From Tridacna crocea (lineage: Eukaryota > Mollusca > Bivalvia > Cardiida > Cardiidae): a stretch of DNA of 64,000 nucleotides. The translations under genes were made by a program, and so were the position numbers. The first letter of the stretch is position 1. Each line of letters begins with the position of its first letter. The notes below the pieces were generated by a model that saw nothing but the letters and a program-made list of their open reading frames with translations, had not been told where the DNA came from and made no database searches. Location of the stretch: contig OX031065.1 in the NCBI GenBank assembly GCA_943736015.1, forward strand, positions 28,348,427-28,412,426, given 5' to 3'. Below, one piece after another: positions 1 through 11,562 of the stretch.

Positions 1-58
1 TGGATTGGATGCGTTGTGTTTGGCTATGATGAGTGGTAAATTTTGACATCTGATATTA

Positions 59-1988
59 CCCTTCACTATACAATCTTGACATTTAACGACCCTTTGAAAG
101 GAGCCTTTTGAAAACATTTAGGGGGAAAAGAAAAAATGCTGGTAACCAGCATTTTCGCCTTTTCCCTCAATGTTTTCTACCATGCTGGAAACACATTTCA
201 GTTATTGATTTTTAGCTCACCTGAGCACGAAGTGCTAAAGGTGAGCTATTGTGATTGATCAATGTCTGTCGCCCGTCTGTCTGTCTGTCCATCCGTCGGT
301 CTGTCGGTCCGTTCACAATTACAAAAAAATCTTCTCCTCCTAAACTAACAATCAGATTTCAGTCAAACTTCACAGAAATGATCCCTTGGTGATGCACTTT
401 CAAAATACTTAAAAGATTTGAATTCCATGAAGAACTCTGGTTGCCATGGCAACTGAGTGAAAAAACTTTAAAAATCTTCTTGTCCAAAACTGTAAGGGCT
501 AGAGCTTTCATATTGGCATGTAGCATCATCTAGTGCCCTCTACCAAAATACTTCAAATCATGGCATTAGCGTTGAAAATGGCCCTATGTTGTGGGTTCTC
601 AGATTTTACATAGAGATAAAGAAGGAAATCTTAGAAAATCTTCTTGTCCTAATCCGTAAGGGCTAGCGCTCTCATATTTGGCATGTACCATCATCTAGTG
701 GCCCTCTACTAAAATACTTCAATTTATCGCCCTAGTGCGGAAATTGGCCCTATGTTGTGGGGTCTCGGATTTCACAAAGAGATAAAGAAGGAAATCTTAG
801 AAAATGTTCTTGTCCCAAACCATAAGGGCTAGAGCTTTCATATTTGGCATGCAGCATCATCTAGTGGCCCTCTACCAAAACACTTCAAATTATGGCCCTG
901 GTGTTAAAATTAAACCTATGTTGTTGGTCTTGGATTTCACATAGAGACAAGGAAGGAAATCTTTAAAAACGTTCTTGTCCAAATGGTAATGGCCTGAGCT
1001 TTCATATTTGGCATGTAGCATCATCTAGTGGTCCTCTACCAGAATACTTCAAATTATGTCCCTGATGTAAAGAATTTGCCCTATGTTGTGGGTCTCAGAT
1101 TTCACATATCGATAAAGAAGGAAATCTGTAAAAATCTCTTTGTCCCAAACGGTAATGGCCAGAGCTTTCATATTTGGCATGTAGCATCATCTAGTGGCCC
1201 TCTACGAACATACCTCAAATTATGGCCCTAGTGTTGAAAATGGCCCTATGTTTTGGATTCTCTGATTTCACATAGCGATAAAGAAGGAAATCTTCTTCTC
1301 CCAAACCATGAGGCTAGAGCTTTCATAGCTTGCATGTAACATCATCTAGTGACCCTCTACCAAAATACTTCAAATTATGGTCCTGGTGTGAAAGTTAGCC
1401 CTATGTTGTTGGTCTCAGATTTCACATACAGATATAAAAAGGGAAATCTTTAAAAGTCTTCTTGTGAGCACTCTTGAGACCACATTTCTTGCTAAGCTGA
1501 ATTGAAAATTGGTTAGAATGTCTGTCTCAATAAAATCTCACATGAGTCTGCATTGAATGCTTGTTCAGAATACAACTTTTGTCATCTCAAGTAAGAACGA
1601 CTTCAAAATTGGTTTGCATGTCAAAAACAATAACTCTACCTAGCATGGATTTTGAGTAATTCCACTTTGATCTTTATTTTAATAGTATTGTTTGCTTGTC
1701 CAGAGTGGAATTTTGAAGTCTCGAGTCAAATTATTTGTTGCATTGCCTGCCCTTTGCAACTATTATACCTCCTTTACAACTGGCGGTGGGATTGCATATC
1801 TTGCGATAATTTGCCGCTCCTGTTTCATCATCATTAGCCCTTGAACCTCAATATTTGGTAATTATAATCTTTGTTGAAGACCTTTGCTGCTAAGTACTCA
1901 GGTGAGCGTTATAGGATCATCATGGTCCTCTTGTAATTATTTTGTTGTCTGCAAATGCTTTCAATTTGGAACAGTCCAGATTGTTAGG
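59..1988 (+). repeat. TTAA-palindrome MITE split by an AGCTCACC element
   Basis: A-end half with the core palindrome lies at 59-209 and the B-end half at 1935-1988. The 1.7-kb AGCTCACC element separates them, so the MITE was there first. The right TTAA (1989-1992) is shared with the next copy. Confidence 0.8.
210..1934 (+). mobile_element. AGCTCACC-type non-autonomous element, copy 1
   Basis: The element starts TTTTTAGCTCACCTGAGCAC and ends in CAGGTGAGCG followed by a GGATCATCATGGTCC hairpin and CTCTTG. The first and last parts form a short inverted repeat (AGCTCACCTG / CAGGTGAGC). A GTCTGTCTGTC-rich stretch follows the left end. Inside are about six tandem units of 156-166 bp, each with a GGCATGTAGCATCATCTAGT block. 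There is no coding capacity. This family is widespread in molluscs by general knowledge; its class is not settled from the sequence alone. Confidence 0.8.
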
Positions 1989-1992
1989 TTAA

Positions 1993-2209
1993 CCCTATGC
2001 CAAACAACAAAATTTTAGCCTTGTCCAAATTGTAAGCATGTGCAGACGATAATGTCAGTGTGGCTCAAATGGAGTAATTTTTCTTTGATAGAGCAAAAAA
2101 CATTGTGGGAAAAGGAGAAAATGCTGGTTACCAGCATTTTCTTCTTTTCCTACAGTGTCTTCAAAAGGATTCGTTTCTAGGAGTGTCAAAAAGGTAAAGG
2201 GTGAAAGAG
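1993..2209 (-). repeat. TTAA-palindrome MITE
   Basis: Full-length B-to-A copy with TTAA at 1989-1992 and 2210-2213. The right core arm has a few substitutions. Confidence 0.85.
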
Positions 2210-2343
2210 TTAAATACATTGTCCCTCATTCATTTTGTGCCACCAATTCATGAAAAAGATCAAAACTGTATCATAGTGGGATGGAAAACAACATGATAAG
2301 TATAGAAGTAACTTGTTTTCAGAAATGAGGTATCAACAGTAAT

Positions 2344-2556
2344 GACCCTTAACCATATAATCTGGAGTTTTAATCATCTGAGAAAGAAGGCTTTTGAAAG
2401 CATTGAGGAAAAGGAGAAAATGCTGGTATTATTTAGTATTCTTTCACAGACGAAATCCATCATTATTTTGTACTTATGTATGGTAATAAAATTTTGGCAT
2501 CTGTATAATGCTTCAAATTTGCACGAGTCTAAAATTTTGTCTTTTGTAAAAGAGTT
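2344..2556 (+). repeat. TTAA-palindrome MITE, degenerate
   Basis: Both ends are recognisable but the right arm of the palindrome is replaced by unrelated sequence. Confidence 0.7.
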
Positions 2557-2738
2557 ATAGGGCTTGCATTAAGCAGTGGGTTGAACTGATGTATGTTCTG
2601 ACATAATTCATTTTCTTTATGCGAAAATTCATTTTGTTTATGTCAGATTTTTTTTTACCCTTGGAGAACGGAATAAACTCGGCAGTCATTTTCAGTCTAT
2701 CCAAATAATTACACTTGCTTGGTTGCTTTTGGTCTTAA

Positions 2739-2959
2739 CCTTTTACCGAATGACAAAAATTTAGACTTGTCCAAATTGAAAGCATTTGCAGATGACAAAA
2801 TAAAAGTGACGGAAAATTTGAAATTTGTTTTGCGAAGGGTAGAAAACATTGTGGGAAAAGGAGAAAATGCTGGTTACCAGCATTTTCTCCTTTTCCCACA
2901 ATGTTTTCTAAAGGCTTCTTTCTCAGGGGCATCCAAAGTAGGGATTGTCTGGTAATGGG
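2739..2959 (-). repeat. TTAA-palindrome MITE
   Basis: Full-length with a perfect core. Left flank is TTAA (2735-2738), right flank TGAA (2960-2963), shared with the next copy. Confidence 0.9.
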
Positions 2960-2963
2960 TGAA

Positions 2964-3154
2964 CCTTTTACCAAATAATCCCTGGTTTTTACAAACCTGA
3001 AGTAGAAGCCTTTTGAAAACAAGTATTTTCTCCTTTTCCCACAATTTTTTTTACCCTTCGCAAAACCAGTCTCAAAGTTTCAGTCACTTTTATTTTGTTG
3101 TCTGCAACCTCTTTCAATTTGAAGGAGTCTAAAATTTTGTCGTTTGGTAAAGAG
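2964..3154 (+). repeat. TTAA-palindrome MITE, one core arm deleted
   Basis: Ends intact, TTAA at 3155-3158. About 30 bp are missing exactly at one arm of the palindrome. Confidence 0.85.
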
Positions 3155-3194
3155 TTAAAGGTGGGTATTTAGAATTTTCACATCAGACCAAATT

Positions 3195-3610
3195 AAAAAA
3201 TATATATATTATTGAAATTTATATGAAAAAACAATACAAATCATCAATAATTAAGAATCATAAAATTACAAAAAAAAAGTCTTTTGATGGTATTCCCTTA
3301 AAAGGCTAAGTAGCCTCTTAACTCTTTACCACACGAGAAAATTTTAGACTAGTCCAAATTGAAAGCATTTGCAGATGACAAAATAAAGGTGACTAAAAAA
3401 TAGAATTTGTGCTTGGAAGGGTAGAAAACACTGTGGGAAAAGGAGAAAATGCTGGTTACCAGCATTTTCTCCTTTTCCCATAGTGTTTTCAGAAGGCTTC
3501 TTTCTCAGGGTCGTCAAAAGTAGGGATTGTGTGGTAATGGGTTAAGCTATTTTTAGATTTCGCGCTAAAATAAAAAGAAGCATTGTGGGAATGTTAAGTG
3601 ACTGGCACGT
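3195..3610 (+). repeat. Host repeat (copy 1) carrying a MITE
   Basis: Sequence around the MITE at 3322-3541 matches that around the MITE at 33014-33234 (AATACAAATCATCAATAATT on the left; GCTATTTTTAGATTTCGCGC on the right). Here the MITE sits in the second of two TTAA sites; the first (3298-3301) is empty. Confidence 0.85.
3322..3541 (-). repeat. TTAA-palindrome MITE
   Basis: Full-length 220-bp copy with TTAA at 3318-3321 and 3542-3545. The empty version of the same site is visible at 33255-33258. Confidence 0.95.
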
Positions 3611-3699
3611 GACTAATGAACTTAAACAACCAAGCCCTGGTAGGGGAGTGCATAGCAAACAGAACTGGAGAATGGAGGGGGTGGGGGTTGGTAGCTGGT

Positions 3700-3950
3700 T
3701 GGGAGCCCAAGCTAGGCAAATTTCATTCCGTGGATTGATGATGTCCATTGTGACAGGTTCATTCCTCTCTCACCACAGCTTATTGTTTCCTTGGATGGCT
3801 ATGTATGGGAAAGCAGCCAGTAACGCAAGAGTATTGTGTGAATTACTGGTGAAAAGTCCTGGAAAGCATGTATAGGTGTACTGGTCCCCATGATACAACT
3901 GAAATACTGTTGAGAACAACATTAAACATTTATCAATCATTCAGTTAACA
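3700..3950 (+). mobile_element. SINE-A, 5'-truncated
   Basis: Body and 3' end of the tRNA-derived SINE seen complete at 47377-47685 (GGATTGATGATG, CATTGTGACAGG, GGGAAAGCAGCCAGT, GGAAAGCATG(T/G)ATAGGTG). The tRNA-like head is missing. Confidence 0.7.
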
Positions 3951-4433
3951 TTGCCCGTTAAAGCAACCGTAAGCTGGGCCAAGAGTTGTAAGGATTAAAA
4001 TGCAGTGATGAAACTTGACCTGCACTCTTAGTGGAATAAATATATCCTATCAAATTATTTATGGGTTTCCTGTTCTGTACTGACTCGGGATTTATTCACA
4101 CTGGAAAACCCTTGCACTGGGCTCCGATCCTTTTCCAGCTGTAAGATGCTGCAGGGAACAAAGAATCCTTAAAAATAGTTTCCAACTGGACTGATTTCTG
4201 TATGCTATCTGTCCACTCTTCCTTTTTTGTCTGTCTATCTGTCTGCCTCTGTCCCTCAACCAATTGCCCTATTCTTCTGTTTTGGGTTGAAATTATAAAG
4301 CGTTTTTTTGTTTGTTTGAGAAAGTCTTCCTTCCTCATGAATATTAATTTGTTCTGAGATAAAATAAGACAACATAACCACCAGAGCTCAGAATAAGAGG
4401 GAGTGATGGTATTCTAGATCAATTATCTGTTTG

Positions 4434-4508
4434 AAACCCTATGTTGTGGGTACTCATTGGAATCGTCTCAATGAGACAATTCTGATGAGTACCCACAACA
4501 AAGGGTTT
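4434..4508. repeat. 75-bp fold-back
   Basis: Inverted repeat with arms of about 35 bp. CCCTATGTTGTGGGTACTCA on the left pairs with TGAGTACCCACAACAAAGGG on the right. Confidence 0.8.
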
Positions 4509-4741
4509 TGTGGAGAATAATTTTTTCAAATTTTGAAATCAAAGTTGCTCCCGCTGTGATAACCACATTATGATTCAAGAAAGCAAAATTGTCTGTTTTT
4601 GCACATCCTGTAGAAAGCTCTGAAAACATTGCAGAGAAGGTGTGATATCTTGCCACAAACAATTACACATACTCACTTTTCCAAAGAGTTTTTCATATTA
4701 CTCAATTCAATTTTTTTTCTGGGCTTCTACTTTAAACTTCC

Positions 4742-4857
4742 TTCACCTTTTTCCACATAATACCAAGTTTTAACGACTCTTACTGACAAAGAAAGAAAAG
4801 GAGAAAATGCTGGTAACCTCAGCCTCAAAATCATTCAAATGTTAGACTGGTAAAGGG
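4742..4857 (+). repeat. TTAA-palindrome MITE, internally deleted
   Basis: A end and left core arm (GAGAAAATGCTGGTAACC) joined to a short B end with TTAA at 4858-4861. Confidence 0.65.
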
Positions 4858-4954
4858 TTAAGCACAGCTGAGCACAAAGTGCTCTAGATCAGCATGTGCA
4901 CCTGCTGTGTCCTCGGGGTATAATTGCAAGTCAAGGTCACCCAGGCGTGCACAA

Positions 4955-5270
4955 TGCCCAGCTGATATAGCTCAGTAGGTAGAGCATAGGAATCGTGAAC
5001 ACAATGTTTCGGGTCACTACAGGTTGTGGATTCGAATCCCCGGCTGGCCAACTAAAATTTCTAATAGTCTTTCGGATGAGACATTAAACCGAGGTCCCGT
5101 GTGACAGTGCTATACGGCGAGCACCTTAAAGAACCAGGCGAAACTCTCAGTAGTTTCGACCTGTATCCTTGCACATTCCCCCGTAACAACTAACCGTTTT
5201 CTGGGGGTGTCGCTCAGATGGGCAACCGGTAGTGACGATAAAAAAACGGAAATAACCAACCAACCATGCG
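4955..5270 (+). mobile_element. SINE-B, tRNA-derived head with conserved body
   Basis: The head has an A box (TAGCTCAGTAGG, 4968-4979) and a B box (GGATTCGAATCCC, 5028-5040). The body has GGATGAGACATTAAACCGAG, a type of central domain shared by SINEs of many invertebrates (from general knowledge). The 3' end is AACCAACCAACCA. The head has an insertion between the boxes, so it is not a working tRNA gene. Confidence 0.8.
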
Positions 5271-5570
5271 ACTGCACTGTAGAAACCATATTTTTCTATC
5301 CAGTACTGATGAAATTTGGACGTCATGTTTGTCTTTCTAATATCTTGTGCGAGCTTGAAAATGGATCCTGTTTGGCCAAAAAGTAGGTCACTGGATCAAA
5401 TCTGAGAAATAAAAATACTTCTGACAATCTAGAGGGCTCATTTTATTGTTGTCCAATGTTCAAGAAAATTAGTCAAAATGTTTATCTTGATCATACTTTG
5501 GACAATATTGAAATTAAGTCATGTCTGATAAAAAAGTAGGCCAGTGGGGCAAATCTGTGAAAAAACTTAA

Positions 5571-5738
5571 ACTCTTTAACACATTCTCGACTTTTAACAA
5601 TCCTGAGACAGAAGCCTATAGGAAACATTGTAAAGCAAGTAGAAAATGCTGGTGACCAGCATTTCCTCCTTTTCCCTCAATATGTTCTTCCCTATCAAAT
5701 CAGAAATCATCATATTTAGAGTTGAGTTCTTGGTAGTT
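5571..5738 (+). repeat. TTAA-palindrome MITE, 3'-truncated
   Basis: TTAA at 5567-5570. The A end and core are present, but the B end is lost where a SINE begins. Confidence 0.75.
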
Positions 5739-5739
5739 G

Positions 5740-5995
5740 AGTTGAAAATGGGTTGTAGGTTTGACCCCCACCTTGGCCAATATTGTCCGAAGATTGATGA
5801 CAAGATTCATTCCTTTCCCACCGCTGACCTGTTCTCTGGACAATAGTTGTGTGGAAAAGCAGCCAATGGCTTGGAAAGAAAATTTTGCGGAGTACTGGTA
5901 AAAGAGTCTCCATTAAAGCATGGATAGGTGCACTTACTGCGGCAATATGAAGGAAAGAATGTTGCAAATGGCGTTTAACACCATACAATCAGGAA
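5740..5995 (+). mobile_element. SINE-A, 5'-truncated
   Basis: Begins inside the tRNA-like head (B box-like GGTTTGACCCCC) and runs to the typical 3' end AATGGCGTTTAACACCAT. Confidence 0.75.
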
Positions 5996-6481
5996 AGGAG
6001 TCCATAGTGTTTGTCTCCATGAGATCAGGGATGAGCTTTGAAATGGGTCATTTTTTGTCAAAAATTGGGTCACTGGGACAAGTCTGTCGAGACCACTGTG
6101 TTGTCATGGCTCTCTTGTTTGGGAAGTGAATAAGAAGGATCTTTCTTGTGATGTAATAATTTCCAGAAATAACAGTTAAACTACTGATTTATATTACACA
6201 TGAACTATAAATCTTTTATAACAAGACAGGATGCATGTATCAAGTTTCATTTTTAAGTGCTTTAAACTGCTACATTGAAACGAACACTTTTCAGTTGCAG
6301 AGGAGAGACCTAAATATCACATAATTATACAATGCAGAATACTGCATAAAAATGTTGGGCAATACAATGTAAGATGGCAGTCTCATTTCTGATTTTCTGT
6401 GATTTGATCTTGATCCAAACTCAAAATTTATTTTGCTCTGATGTGCAGGACTGAAAACAAGGGGAGACTGCACAGAATTAG

Positions 6482-6580
6482 CCCTTTACCAAACAGTCTA
6501 GAGTTTTAACGAGGCTGGGAAAGAAAGCTTTAATTTGAAACCTTTGTGGGGGAAAAAAGGAAAAATGCTGGTAACACATA
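6482..6580 (+). repeat. TTAA-palindrome MITE, left half only
   Basis: CCCTTTACCAAACAGTC end and left core arm up to GCTGGTAAC, then unrelated sequence. Confidence 0.65.
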
Positions 6581-6706
6581 GGCGAGTCAAATATTATTCA
6601 TACAGTGGTCTCTATGAAAACTTTATTATTCATAATTCATTTGAATGCATCATTATTTATCTTCAGTGAACATTTTAGTAAAATCATGTAACAGTATTGA
6701 TTTTAA

Positions 6707-6953
6707 CTCATTACCAGATGACAAAACTTTAGTAAACAATCCCTTGTTTTTGCTATCCTGGAGAAGAAGGCTTTTGAAAACATTACGGGAAAAGGAGAAA
6801 ATGCTGGTAACCAGTATTTTCTCCTTTTCCCACAGTGTTTTCCACCCAATCAGAGAGCTCAAGTTCATTTGCCCAGTTTTGAATCTATCGTCCGCAGACT
6901 GATGTTTCTGAAATATAAAATAGAGCGTCCAAAATTTGAGGTGTTGGACAGGG
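6707..6953 (+). repeat. TTAA-palindrome MITE, rearranged left end
   Basis: TTAA at 6703-6706 and 6954-6957. The left end starts as a B end (GATGACAAAACTTTAG) and switches to A-end sequence, so two copies look fused. Confidence 0.75.
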
Positions 6954-7269
6954 TTAAAAGCATTAAAATAACAGATTACAATTCAAATGATATTCAAAAT
7001 GTTACATTTTCCTTTCATAGAGACTCTTGACCTGCTGGTAGCATGTTTGGTACCTGTTTGAGACAAATGTTCTTTCTTTGTAATTGTTTGTCTTTCATCT
7101 CTGACCTACTTTATGTGAGAAAAAGTAGTCGGTGACTTTGACAGAAAGTTCTGTTACTACTGGGTACTAGAAAACTAAGAAATAGACACAATAGGTGTGC
7201 TGACTGGAATGATATGAAATACACTGTATAAAAGGGCAATGCACTTATATACGAAGTTAACAAAACTGG

Positions 7270-7365
7270 GGTAGAAAACTAGTAGCAAAAGAAGAAAATC
7301 CGGGTAACCAGCATTTTTCTCCTTTTCCCACAATGTTTTTGAACACCTTCTTCCTAAGACTTTTT
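7270..7365 (-). repeat. TTAA-palindrome MITE, core and A end
   Basis: Core palindrome with several substitutions and an A-side flank. No clear left end. Confidence 0.55.
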
Positions 7366-7369
7366 TTGA

Positions 7370-7584
7370 CTCTTTACCACACTATCCTGAGTTTTAATGA
7401 CCCTGATATAGAAGGCTTTTGAAAACATTGTGTGGAAAGGAGAACAATGCTGTTAACCACCGTTTTCTCCTTTTCCCACTACGTTTTATACCTTGCTTAA
7501 AACAAATATCAATTTTTGAGTAGTGGTTATTTTGCAAGTGCTTTCAATTTGGACCAGTCTAAAATTTTGTTGTTTGGTAATGAG
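7370..7584 (+). repeat. TTAA-palindrome MITE
   Basis: Flanks TTGA (7366-7369) and TTAA (7585-7588). The core arms are both diverged. Confidence 0.8.
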
Positions 7585-7620
7585 TTAATGTCATGATTTA
7601 CAATTATTGTAGTAAAGCAT

Positions 7621-7839
7621 CACCCATTACCACACAATTCCTACTTTTGACGCCCCTGAGAAAGAAGCCTAGAGAAAACATGGTTGGAAAAGGAGAAAAT
7701 GCTGGTAACCAGCATTTTCTCCTTTTCCCACCATGTTTTCTACCCTATACAATACAAATTTCAAATTTTCAGTCACTTTTATTTTGTCGTCTGCAAATGC
7801 TTTCGATTTGGACAAACCTGAAATTTGTTTAATGTTCAG
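7621..7839 (+). repeat. TTAA-palindrome MITE
   Basis: Full-length, with an (A)CCATGGTTGG variant core arm. The right TTAA (7840-7843) is shared with the next copy. Confidence 0.85.
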
Positions 7840-7843
7840 TTAA

Positions 7844-8066
7844 CAGTCCAGGTTTCATGAATCTCAGAAAAAAGCCTTTGTAAAACATTGTGGGGGAAAA
7901 GAGAAAAAAGCTTGTTTAAAAAAGCTTGTTTTCAGTATTTTCTCCATTTCCCACAATGTGTTTTACCCTTCCCAAAACTAAGATCAATTTGTAAGTCGCA
8001 TTAATTTTGTCCTCTAGAAAGGCTTTGAGTTTGGACAAGTAAAAATTTTTCTGGTTTGGTAAAGGG
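7844..8066 (+). repeat. TTAA-palindrome MITE, altered core centre
   Basis: TTAA on both sides (7840-7843, 8067-8070). The palindrome centre is replaced by a direct repeat of AAAAAGCTTGTTT. Confidence 0.8.
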
Positions 8067-8277
8067 TTAAGAGAATCTGCTTTTGTATTGGCCACAATTG
8101 TAGTACAGTTTAAAACTACTTGTTCTAAGAAGTCGATGAGTAGGAGTTTTAGCAATTAAACTGTCATCAATGTGACATTCAACTTTTTACAAATATTATT
8201 TACACAGTATGCTCTGTTAGCTGTACTTGGTGACAACTAGCAACATTAAATTTTAATACATGCAAATTAGTCATTAA

Positions 8278-8354
8278 TCCTTTACCAAACGAGAAAAGTT
8301 TAGACCAGTCCAATTTCAATTCATTTATTTTGCAGATGACAAAATCAGTACATG
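8278..8354 (-). repeat. TTAA-palindrome MITE, B-end fragment
   Basis: CCTTTACCAAACGAG and GCAGATGACAAAAT blocks, ending at the TTAA of the next copy. Confidence 0.65.
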
Positions 8355-8358
8355 TTAA

Positions 8359-8573
8359 CCCTTTGCCAAACGACAAATTTTGCACCCTGCCAAACCTCCT
8401 TGTTTGCAGACGACAATTTTAGATTTGGAGAAAATGGCAGAAAGTTCTCAAAAAGGGTAGAAAACACTGTGGGAAAAGGAGAAATTGCTCGTTACGAGCA
8501 ATTTCTCCTTTTCCCATAGTGTTTTCAAACTCTTATTGCAGACAGTTAAAAACCAGGGCTTGTTTTGGGAAGG
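8359..8573 (-). repeat. TTAA-palindrome MITE, GCTCG-core subfamily
   Basis: The core is GAAATTGCTCGTTACGAGCA rather than the usual GCTGGTTACCAGC form, with both arms changed together. The flanks have GAGAAAATGGCAGAAAG. TTAA at 8355-8358, TTAG at 8574-8577. Confidence 0.9.
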
Positions 8574-8599
8574 GTTAGTCAAATGAAGGTATCTTTTTG

Positions 8600-8770
8600 A
8601 AAGGGTAGGAAATGTTGTGGCTTAATGTATGAAACTTGACTCTAAGTGGGTAGCAAACATTGTGAGAAAAGGAGAAAATTTTGGTTACCAGCATTTTCTC
8701 CTTTTTCCACAATGTTTTCAAAATCCTTCCTCCCAAGCATCATTACAACTCAGGGCTTGCTGGTAAAGAG
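8600..8770 (-). repeat. TTAA-palindrome MITE, left end eroded
   Basis: Core 8648-8720 with a mismatched left arm. The right end GGTAAAGAG is followed by TGAA. Confidence 0.7.
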
Positions 8771-9167
8771 TGAACTTCTCTAAAGCAAAAAAGAGAGGTT
8801 ACATAAAAATCAAAATTATATGACTTTGTAACGTGAGAATAAAGCCGTGTGGATAGCAAACCATGCATAATACAAAATGTTGTGAATCTGATTACAAAGA
8901 GACATTTTTTGAGATGCCCCATAGAGAAGGGCAAGGTCAACTGATATCTGTGTAGTGAATCACAATTACACCTATTCACAGCCCTACATACTGAAGGTAT
9001 AAAACTAAATACCAACTACACAGCAAACTACGTACCACAGTGACTTATTCTTTAGCGTATTTCTAACTGTTTGGCCCTAGATTTTTGAATTTATGAAATT
9101 ACATTAGGTTTAGACCACCTAGCACAATCGAGGTCCAGCATAGCTTGTTATTAAGGTGTAGATCTGA

Positions 9168-9210
9168 CTCATTTCCTTGAGGCCCAGAGTTTAGGCCTCA
9201 AAGAAATGAG
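9168..9210. repeat. Short inverted repeat
   Basis: CTCATTTCCTTGAGGCC pairs with GGCCTCAAAGAAATGAG across a 9-nt loop. No family assigned. Confidence 0.6.
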
Positions 9211-9341
9211 GGCTTTTTGTACAAGTTTCCTTTGGTTAGACACTTCAATGCAGTAGCCAAGAACTGGTGAAACCCAGGAAATACATCAACATGGGAAATT
9301 TTGTTGTGAATTTACTGAAAATAGGTTAAAAGCAGCAATAA

Positions 9342-9553
9342 CTCTTTACCACATAATCCTGACTTTTAACGACCCTGAGAAAGAATCCTATAGAAAACAT
9401 TGTGGGCAAAGGAGAAAATGCTGATAACCAGCATTTTCTCCTTTTCCCGCAATATTTTCTACCCTATCAAAGTCAGAAATCATCATAAACATTAGATGTT
9501 TTCTGTAGATGCTTTGAACTTCGTCCTGTCTGAAAATTTGTCGTTTGGTAAAG
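9342..9553 (+). repeat. TTAA-palindrome MITE
   Basis: Full-length with a good core. Flanks ATAA and TTAA (9554-9557). Confidence 0.85.
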
Positions 9554-9754
9554 TTAAACTTTAATCAATCAACCAACCTAATCTTGACAGAAATGGTTTA
9601 CAGTTTGAAATAATTTAGGTCCCTCAACTCTGTCATTACTGAATAAATGAATTGCATTTTCTCTCAGACTACATATACAAAAAAAAAGATGGACTGCAAG
9701 ATCAAGAGACAGTTCAGTCATACTCTAGAATGAAGCAGAGGACATTGTATATTA

Positions 9755-9800
9755 GAGATCAGACTGCATATTCAGTGCAGTCTGATCTTCATCTACATCG
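9755..9800. repeat. GATCAGACTGCA fold-back
   Basis: AGATCAGACTGCA and TGCAGTCTGATCT as inverted arms. About ten related copies lie elsewhere in the window. Confidence 0.8.
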
Positions 9801-9847
9801 TACACACTTTCTTCTGGTGTCATCTGTGGTGTGGAAAGAGTCAACCC

Positions 9848-10072
9848 AATCAACTGTTTACCAACGACAATATTTTAGGCTTGTCAAAATCGAAAGCATT
9901 AATTTTGCAGAGGACAAAAGTGACTGAAAATTTGAAATTTGTTCTGTGAAGAGAAGAAAACGTGGGAAAAGGAGAAAATGCTGGTTACCAGCATTTTCTC
10001 CCTTTCTCACAATGTTTTTTGAAGGGCTTCATTCTCAGGGTCGTCAAAAGTAGGGAACATTGTGATAATGGG
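9848..10072 (-). repeat. TTAA-palindrome MITE
   Basis: Full-length, with a small insertion near the B end. TTAA at 10073-10076. Confidence 0.8.
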
Positions 10073-10444
10073 TTAAACGGTGAACTAAATTGGTATCTGT
10101 CTGGATAGATCCTTAGTATAAGTTGTGTGGTTTAAAAATGTCTGGAGAAGAATAATATCTGACTTTTTTTCCCGAACTTCAGCATGGTCTGGAAAGGTTG
10201 AAATAGGTCAATAGAAATGATTGATTTTGAACCCAAATCAGGCAGAGATATTGATTTCTCAGTTGTGTAGTTACAACCATTTTGACTGGGGTTTCCTAAT
10301 GTTTCTGAAACTTCCATTAAATTTCCTCTGCTGTAATCAATTAAAATGTCGTTTGATAGTCATGTTGGAGTCAAGTCAACCCTTAACCACACAACAGAAT
10401 GATGAACTTGTCCATATCCATATTGTGGAGGTTTTCTTTGTTAA

Positions 10445-10664
10445 CCCTTTTCCAAACAATCCCTGGTTTTTACAACCCTGCAAAAGAAGCGTTTTGAAAA
10501 CAATGTGGGAAAAGGAGAAAATGCTGGTAACCAGCATTTTCTCCCTTTCCTACAGTGTTTCCTACCCTACTGGAAACAAATTCCTATATTTGAGTTGTGT
10601 TTAATTTGTTGTCAGCAAGTGCTTTCAGTTTCGACCAGTCTAAAATTTTGTCTTCTGGTAAAGA
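10445..10664 (+). repeat. TTAA-palindrome MITE
   Basis: TTAA at 10441-10444 and TTAT at 10665-10668. Core nearly perfect. Confidence 0.9.
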
Positions 10665-10668
10665 GTTA

Positions 10669-10788
10669 TGATAGAGGACATTGTGGAAAAAGGAGAAAAT
10701 GGTGGCTACCAACATTTAATCCTTTGCCTGCAGTGTTTTCTACTGTGTTGTAAGGTTGTGAAAAGTTTGGATTTTGTAGTGAAGGGTT
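10669..10788. repeat. TTAA-palindrome MITE, degenerate core
   Basis: A diverged palindrome abuts the preceding copy; the outer ends are short. Confidence 0.5.
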
Positions 10789-10860
10789 CAGCACCCAACT
10801 TCATGGGCATGGAAGATAGAGCTTCAGATTTTATTATTTTGTCTGTATAGTGTTCAATAA

Positions 10861-11075
10861 TGTGTGCAATATTATTTCAGTTATGCAGCAGCCAGTACTC
10901 CTATCTATGCTTTGCTCGAGTTTCTTTGACCAGCACTTTTGCGCAACATTTATTCCAAGACACTGGCTGCTTTTCCACTTGATTATGGCTAAAAGCATGA
11001 TTAGACGTGAAAGAATAAGTAATCCTCCTGTCACAATGACCATTATAAATTCTTGCAAACAAAATCGCATAGTTA
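10861..11075 (-). mobile_element. SINE-A fragment
   Basis: The reverse complement carries GTCATTGTGACAGG, GTGGAAAAGCAGCCAGTG and GCATAGATAGG, the SINE-A body in order. Confidence 0.65.
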
Positions 11076-11222
11076 GAGATTCAAAACAGCCTCTTCAGGT
11101 CTCAAGCATGCTACTGTGACTGCTACTGAGCATAACGGATTTTGTAATTGACCGTGTGTAATGTTCTAGACACATGTATAAACTTGTCCTAGATGAATGC
11201 ATTCTGCAGACAACAAATTTAA

Positions 11223-11440
11223 CCCTTTCCCAAACGATAAATTTTGGACCCTTCCAAGCCAAAAGAGTTTGCAGATGACAATTTTAGATTTGGAGAAAAT
11301 GGCAGAAAGTTCTCAGAAAGGGTAGAAAACACTGGGGGAAATGGAGAAATTGCTCGTTACGAGCAATTTCTCCTTTTCCCACAGTGTTTTCAAAAGACTT
11401 ACTGCAGACACGTAAAAACCAGGGCTTGTTTAGGAATGGG
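11223..11440 (-). repeat. TTAA-palindrome MITE, GCTCG-core subfamily
   Basis: TTAA at 11219-11222 and 11441-11444. Core GAAATTGCTCGTTACGAGCA. Confidence 0.93.
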
Positions 11441-11562
11441 TTAAAGATGATATTTGTCTATGAAAGAGGCGAAAATAATGTAAGAAAGGCTCTAACAACC
11501 CTTTTTACCAACACTTTCCTCTCATTCTCCTATTTTTAAAAAGCGTGTTGGATCTAGATTAA

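Larger units (their letters stand above)
4862..6120 (+). repeat. Mosaic of diverged AGCTCACC-related sequence
   Basis: The left part has CTGAGCACAAAGTGCTC and the right part ends CATGGCTCTCTTGTTT, like the ends of the AGCTCACC elements. Between them AAAAAGTAGGTCACTGGATC-type units recur near 5380, 5535 and 6050. Two SINEs and a MITE interrupt it. It may be one old element or several fragments. Confidence 0.4.

Noticed and set aside
4965..5040. Possible tRNA gene
   Set aside because: A and B boxes are present, but the distance and the missing stems show a SINE head.
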